Shown: piece by piece, positions 5,726 through 7,438 of the stretch
Layout of the letters: every line of letters starts with the position of its first letter
Position numbering within the stretch: position 1 is the stretch's first letter
NCBI GenBank assembly: GCA_937927725.1
Contig: CALBSE010000057.1
Location: forward strand, 1-7,438
From: an uncultured Actinomycetes bacterium
GTDB taxonomy: Bacteria > Actinomycetota > Acidimicrobiia > Acidimicrobiales > Acidimicrobilacustridaceae
Length of the DNA: 7,438 nucleotides
Direction of reading: 5' to 3'
Notes under the pieces: model-generated
The model's database searches: none
What the model was told of the DNA's origin: nothing
Seen by the model: the letters and a program-made list of their open reading frames with translations, nothing else
Position numbers and translations under genes: made by a program

Positions 5726-6388
5726 GTGACACGCCCTGAAGAGACCGACTCACTGCCGCCAGAAAACTTCATCGATGCCGCCGTCGAGAAGTTGGCGACC
5801 GAACACCCGGATCTCCCACTCCCCCATCACGACCATGAACCTCCGCACGAACTCAGTGCGGTCGATCGCTTCGATCACAAGGTCGATCAGTTCTTTGACC
5901 GCTTCCGCGGGACCGAACCGACCGATCGAATCATTTATGCGCTGACCGAACTCGGCGACTTTGGACTGATCTGGGTGCTTCTCGCGTTCCTACGCGGCCT
6001 CAAGTCCGAAGAAGATGCACGCGCAGCATGGCGCCTGACGGCGGTACTCGCCGCAGAGTCCGTCATCATCAACGGCATCGTCAAGACCCAGTTCAAGCGT
6101 GAGCGACCAGTCATCCAAGAGGCTCGCCCCCACCGCCTGCGCATTCCACTGTCGACGAGTTTCCCCAGCGGACACTCGAGCACCGCAATGGTCGCCGGAG
6201 TCTTGCTGGCGCAGAAGTCATCGACGCCGACCAAGGTTGCGCTCTTCAGCCTGGGCGGGCTTGTTGCAGTGAGCCGCATCCATGTTCGGATCCACCATGC
6301 TTCTGATGTTGCCGGCGGACTCGCAGTCGGTCTTGGTCTTGGCGCAATCGCCCGAGCCGCCTTCCCGCTCTATCGCCGTCGCCGCTAA
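5726..6388 (+). CDS. PAP2-family membrane phosphatase
   Basis: The 220-residue product, started by GTG, carries all three motifs of the type-2 phosphatidic acid phosphatase superfamily: K-x6-RP (Lys120 to Pro128), PSGH (147-150) with catalytic His150, and SR-x5-H-x3-D (Ser183 to Asp194) with nucleophile His190. Hydrophobic stretches at about 77-92, 104-119, 152-163, 171-183 and 195-212 should be membrane helices. The family dephosphorylates lipid phosphates such as phosphatidate or undecaprenyl diphosphate. Residues 1-65 form a soluble acidic leader with a His-rich patch, PLPHHDHEPPHE (31-42), before the first membrane segment. The protein ends in RRRR, probably cytoplasmic. It follows the nuclease gene by 36 bp but has its own likely promoter element. 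Which lipid it acts on cannot be told. Confidence 0.92.
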   Translation: MTRPEETDSLPPENFIDAAVEKLATEHPDLPLPHHDHEPPHELSAVDRFDHKVDQFFDRFRGTEPTDRIIYALTELGDFGLIWVLLAFLRGLKSEEDARAAWRLTAVLAAESVIINGIVKTQFKRERPVIQEARPHRLRIPLSTSFPSGHSSTAMVAGVLLAQKSSTPTKVALFSLGGLVAVSRIHVRIHHASDVAGGLAVGLGLGAIARAAFPLYRRRR

Positions 6389-6439
6389 GTCCAAGCACTT
6401 TCGGGAATACGCCCGCAAACGAAACGGTTCTCCATTTCT

Positions 6440-7039
6440 ATGACTCTCCAATTCGGCATCACTTGGGACTACCGCTGCCCCTTCGCTCGCATCGTCCATG
6501 CTCACATTGTCGAGGGCATTCTCGATGGCGCCGACTGGAACGTTCGTTTCGTTCCCTTCTCGTTAGGACAGGTGCATATCGAGGACGGCCAAGCGCCGAT
6601 CTGGGAGCACCCTGAAGACGACACCGGCCTCCTCGCTCTCCAGGCCGCAATCGTCGTGCGCGATTCCGACCCAGAACGTTTCCCAATCCTTCACCGAGCA
6701 CTCTTCGAAGCGCGCCATGCAGAAGGTGCTCAGCTACGTGAGGAAGCAGTCCTCCGTTCGATCTTCGTCGCCAACGGTTTCGATCCTGATCCGGTCTTCG
6801 CCGAGATTGCGACAGGCGCACCGCTTGCGAAGATTCGAGATGAGCACACTGCTGCCGCCCGCGACCTCGATGTGTGGGGCGTCCCTACCTTCATGACCGA
6901 AGAGCACGCCGCGTTTGTTCGCCTCATGGAACTTCCCGTCGATGCTGCCGACGCCCGTCGGTCTGTCGAGCGAATTGTCGAGATGCTGGCCGGATGGCCG
7001 TCGCTCAACGAGTTCAAGCACACCAGCCTCGATCGCTGA
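6440..7039 (+). CDS. DsbA-family (FrnE/HCCA-isomerase-like) thioredoxin-fold protein
   Basis: The 199-residue product belongs to the DsbA-like clade of FrnE and 2-hydroxychromene-2-carboxylate isomerase. Seen: strand 1 LQFGITWDYRCPFAR (3-17), the family phrase VRFVPFSLGQVH (35-46), a helical insertion (about 60-140), and the cis-proline loop VWGVPTFM (145-152), followed by a closing helix. The active-site motif is Cys13-Pro-Phe-Ala, and Cys13 is the only cysteine in the protein, so it cannot form the CxxC disulfide of a classical DsbA. A glutathione- or mycothiol-type isomerase or transferase role, or a monothiol reductase role, is more likely. No signal peptide is present, so it acts in the cytosol. 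The start has neither a clear Shine-Dalgarno sequence nor a TAnnnT hexamer; it may be read from the PAP2 transcript, whose stop is 51 bp upstream. Confidence 0.85.
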   Translation: MTLQFGITWDYRCPFARIVHAHIVEGILDGADWNVRFVPFSLGQVHIEDGQAPIWEHPEDDTGLLALQAAIVVRDSDPERFPILHRALFEARHAEGAQLREEAVLRSIFVANGFDPDPVFAEIATGAPLAKIRDEHTAAARDLDVWGVPTFMTEEHAAFVRLMELPVDAADARRSVERIVEMLAGWPSLNEFKHTSLDR

Positions 7040-7086
7040 CACTCCAAGAGCCTGCCGACGCCCCGATTCGGAGGTGTCCAGACGCG

Positions 7087-7116
7087 ACGATGCGCGACCC
7101 AAAGGCCGCGCATCGT
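7087..7116 (+). terminator. Strong hairpin downstream of the FrnE-like gene, no U tract
   Basis: Perfect 10-base arms ACGATGCGCG (7087-7096) and CGCGCATCGT (7107-7116) enclose a 10-base loop; a G-U and a C-G pair can extend the stem outward by two. It begins 47 bases after the stop at 7039. No T run follows, which is common for actinobacterial terminators. A weaker bulged pair, GACACTCC (7038-7045) with GGAGGTGTC (7070-7078), precedes it. Confidence 0.55.
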
Positions 7117-7139
7117 TGAACAACTCTGAAGAGAATCGC

Positions 7140-7156
7140 CCGAGCACAGGGCTCGG
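7140..7156 (-). terminator. Short hairpin just after the minus-strand small gene
   Basis: CCGAGC (7140-7145) and GCTCGG (7151-7156) form a 6-base GC-rich stem with a 5-base loop. On the minus strand it begins 6 bases after the stop codon of the gene ending at 7163. The following bases are pyrimidine-rich (ATTCTCTTC) rather than a pure U run, so this is only a likely terminator. Confidence 0.4.
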
Positions 7157-7162
7157 CGGGAC

Positions 7163-7333
7163 TCAGCTCTGAACGAGAACAGCGGCCTCGGAGGCAACCA
7201 GTGAGCGGATGTCGAGCAGGAGATCGGCGACCTCGTTGGTGCTGACCAACTCGCGATGAAGCATTTCGCCTAGCGCACGATCGATGATCGAAAGTGCCTC
7301 GGTGAGTGCGTCCATCTCTCGGGTTTCAGTCAT
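7163..7333 (-). CDS. Small helical protein of unknown function (56 residues)
   Basis: The start ATG at 7333 has a strong Shine-Dalgarno sequence, AGGAGA, 5 bases upstream, the best in the window. The product is acidic and appears almost wholly alpha-helical: TEALSIIDRALGEMLHRELVSTN then EVADLLLDIRSLVASEAAVLV, two amphipathic helices joined by an STNE turn. There are no cysteines, no membrane segment and no signal peptide. The pattern suggests a small helical hairpin that might dimerise, but I do not recognise a family. An in-frame ATG at 7405 would add 24 basic residues; it has no comparable ribosome binding site and the added segment looks non-coding. It converges with the FrnE-like gene across 123 bp holding two hairpins. 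Confidence 0.72.
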   Translation of the reverse strand: MTETREMDALTEALSIIDRALGEMLHRELVSTNEVADLLLDIRSLVASEAAVLVQS

Positions 7334-7338
7334 GTGTT

Positions 7339-7344
7339 TCTCCT
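7339..7344 (-). promoter_or_regulatory. Ribosome binding site of the small helical protein
   Basis: AGGAGA on the minus strand, 5 bases before the ATG at 7333, decides that start over the upstream in-frame ATG at 7405. Confidence 0.7.
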
Positions 7345-7438
7345 GTCGTAGCCGGCGGTTGAGAGTCACTTCCCTCGGAGGGTTCCGAAGGATGCGGTAG
7401 TTCACTTGCCACTGCGGTTACTAACGCATGGTAGAGGC

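Noticed and set aside
6874..7172. Plus-strand frames running past the FrnE-like stop
   Set aside because: They are Arg/Pro/Ser-rich out-of-frame readings that overlap the real gene and the terminator hairpins.
7334..7405. Longer start (ATG at 7405) for the small helical protein
   Set aside because: The strong AGGAGA site directly precedes the internal ATG at 7333; the added basic segment looks like translated leader.
1..7438. CRISPR array, tRNA/rRNA, insertion sequence or defence island
   Set aside because: I saw no regularly spaced repeats, no cloverleaf or rRNA signatures, no transposase or flanking inverted repeats. The one nuclease has Cas4-like cysteines but no Cas1/Cas2 or array nearby.

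Overview
The window looks like chromosomal DNA from a moderately GC-rich actinobacterium. An acidimicrobial lineage (Ilumatobacter-like, often aquatic) is my best guess, but it is an inference from gene content: a coenzyme-F420-type luciferase-like oxidoreductase, an Fe-S RecB-family nuclease, a MFE-2-type short-chain dehydrogenase, and dense gene packing with several apparently leaderless starts. I see no rRNA, tRNA, insertion sequence, phage gene or CRISPR array. Base composition and codon use look even throughout, with no sign of recent transfer.

Layout: 1-963 (+) nitronate monooxygenase-like flavoprotein, which meets tail to tail, with a 3-bp gap, the F420-dependent LLM oxidoreductase at 967-1998 (-). 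Upstream of the latter on the same strand, 43 bp away, is a 107-residue orphan protein (2042-2365, -). A 165-bp divergent spacer separates it from an SDR dehydrogenase (2531-3433, +), which converges with a SnoaL/NTF2-like protein (3447-3926, -). A very short divergent spacer holding a dyad leads to an alpha/beta hydrolase (3956-4786, +). Then come three co-directional genes: a standalone PD-(D/E)XK Fe-S nuclease (4832-5689), a PAP2 phosphatase (5726-6388) and a FrnE-like thioredoxin-fold protein (6440-7039). The last gene is a 56-residue helical protein on the minus strand (7163-7333); two hairpins lie in the gap where these final convergent genes meet.

Functionally the left half is a loose redox/acyl-metabolism neighbourhood (flavin, F420 and NAD enzymes plus a hydrolase and a SnoaL fold), of the kind seen in lipid- or xenobiotic-degrading actinobacteria. 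The alternating strands argue against one operon. The right half mixes housekeeping functions: DNA end processing, lipid phosphate hydrolysis and thiol/isomerase chemistry.

The most noteworthy non-coding signal is a recurrent TAnnnT hexamer (three of four are TAGCnT) ending 8-9 bases before the start codon of genes that lack a Shine-Dalgarno sequence. Genes at 1998, 2531 and 7333 instead have clear Shine-Dalgarno sequences and no such hexamer. This suggests two classes of translation start, leaderless and SD-led, side by side. I did not find a convincing new multi-gene system in this window.
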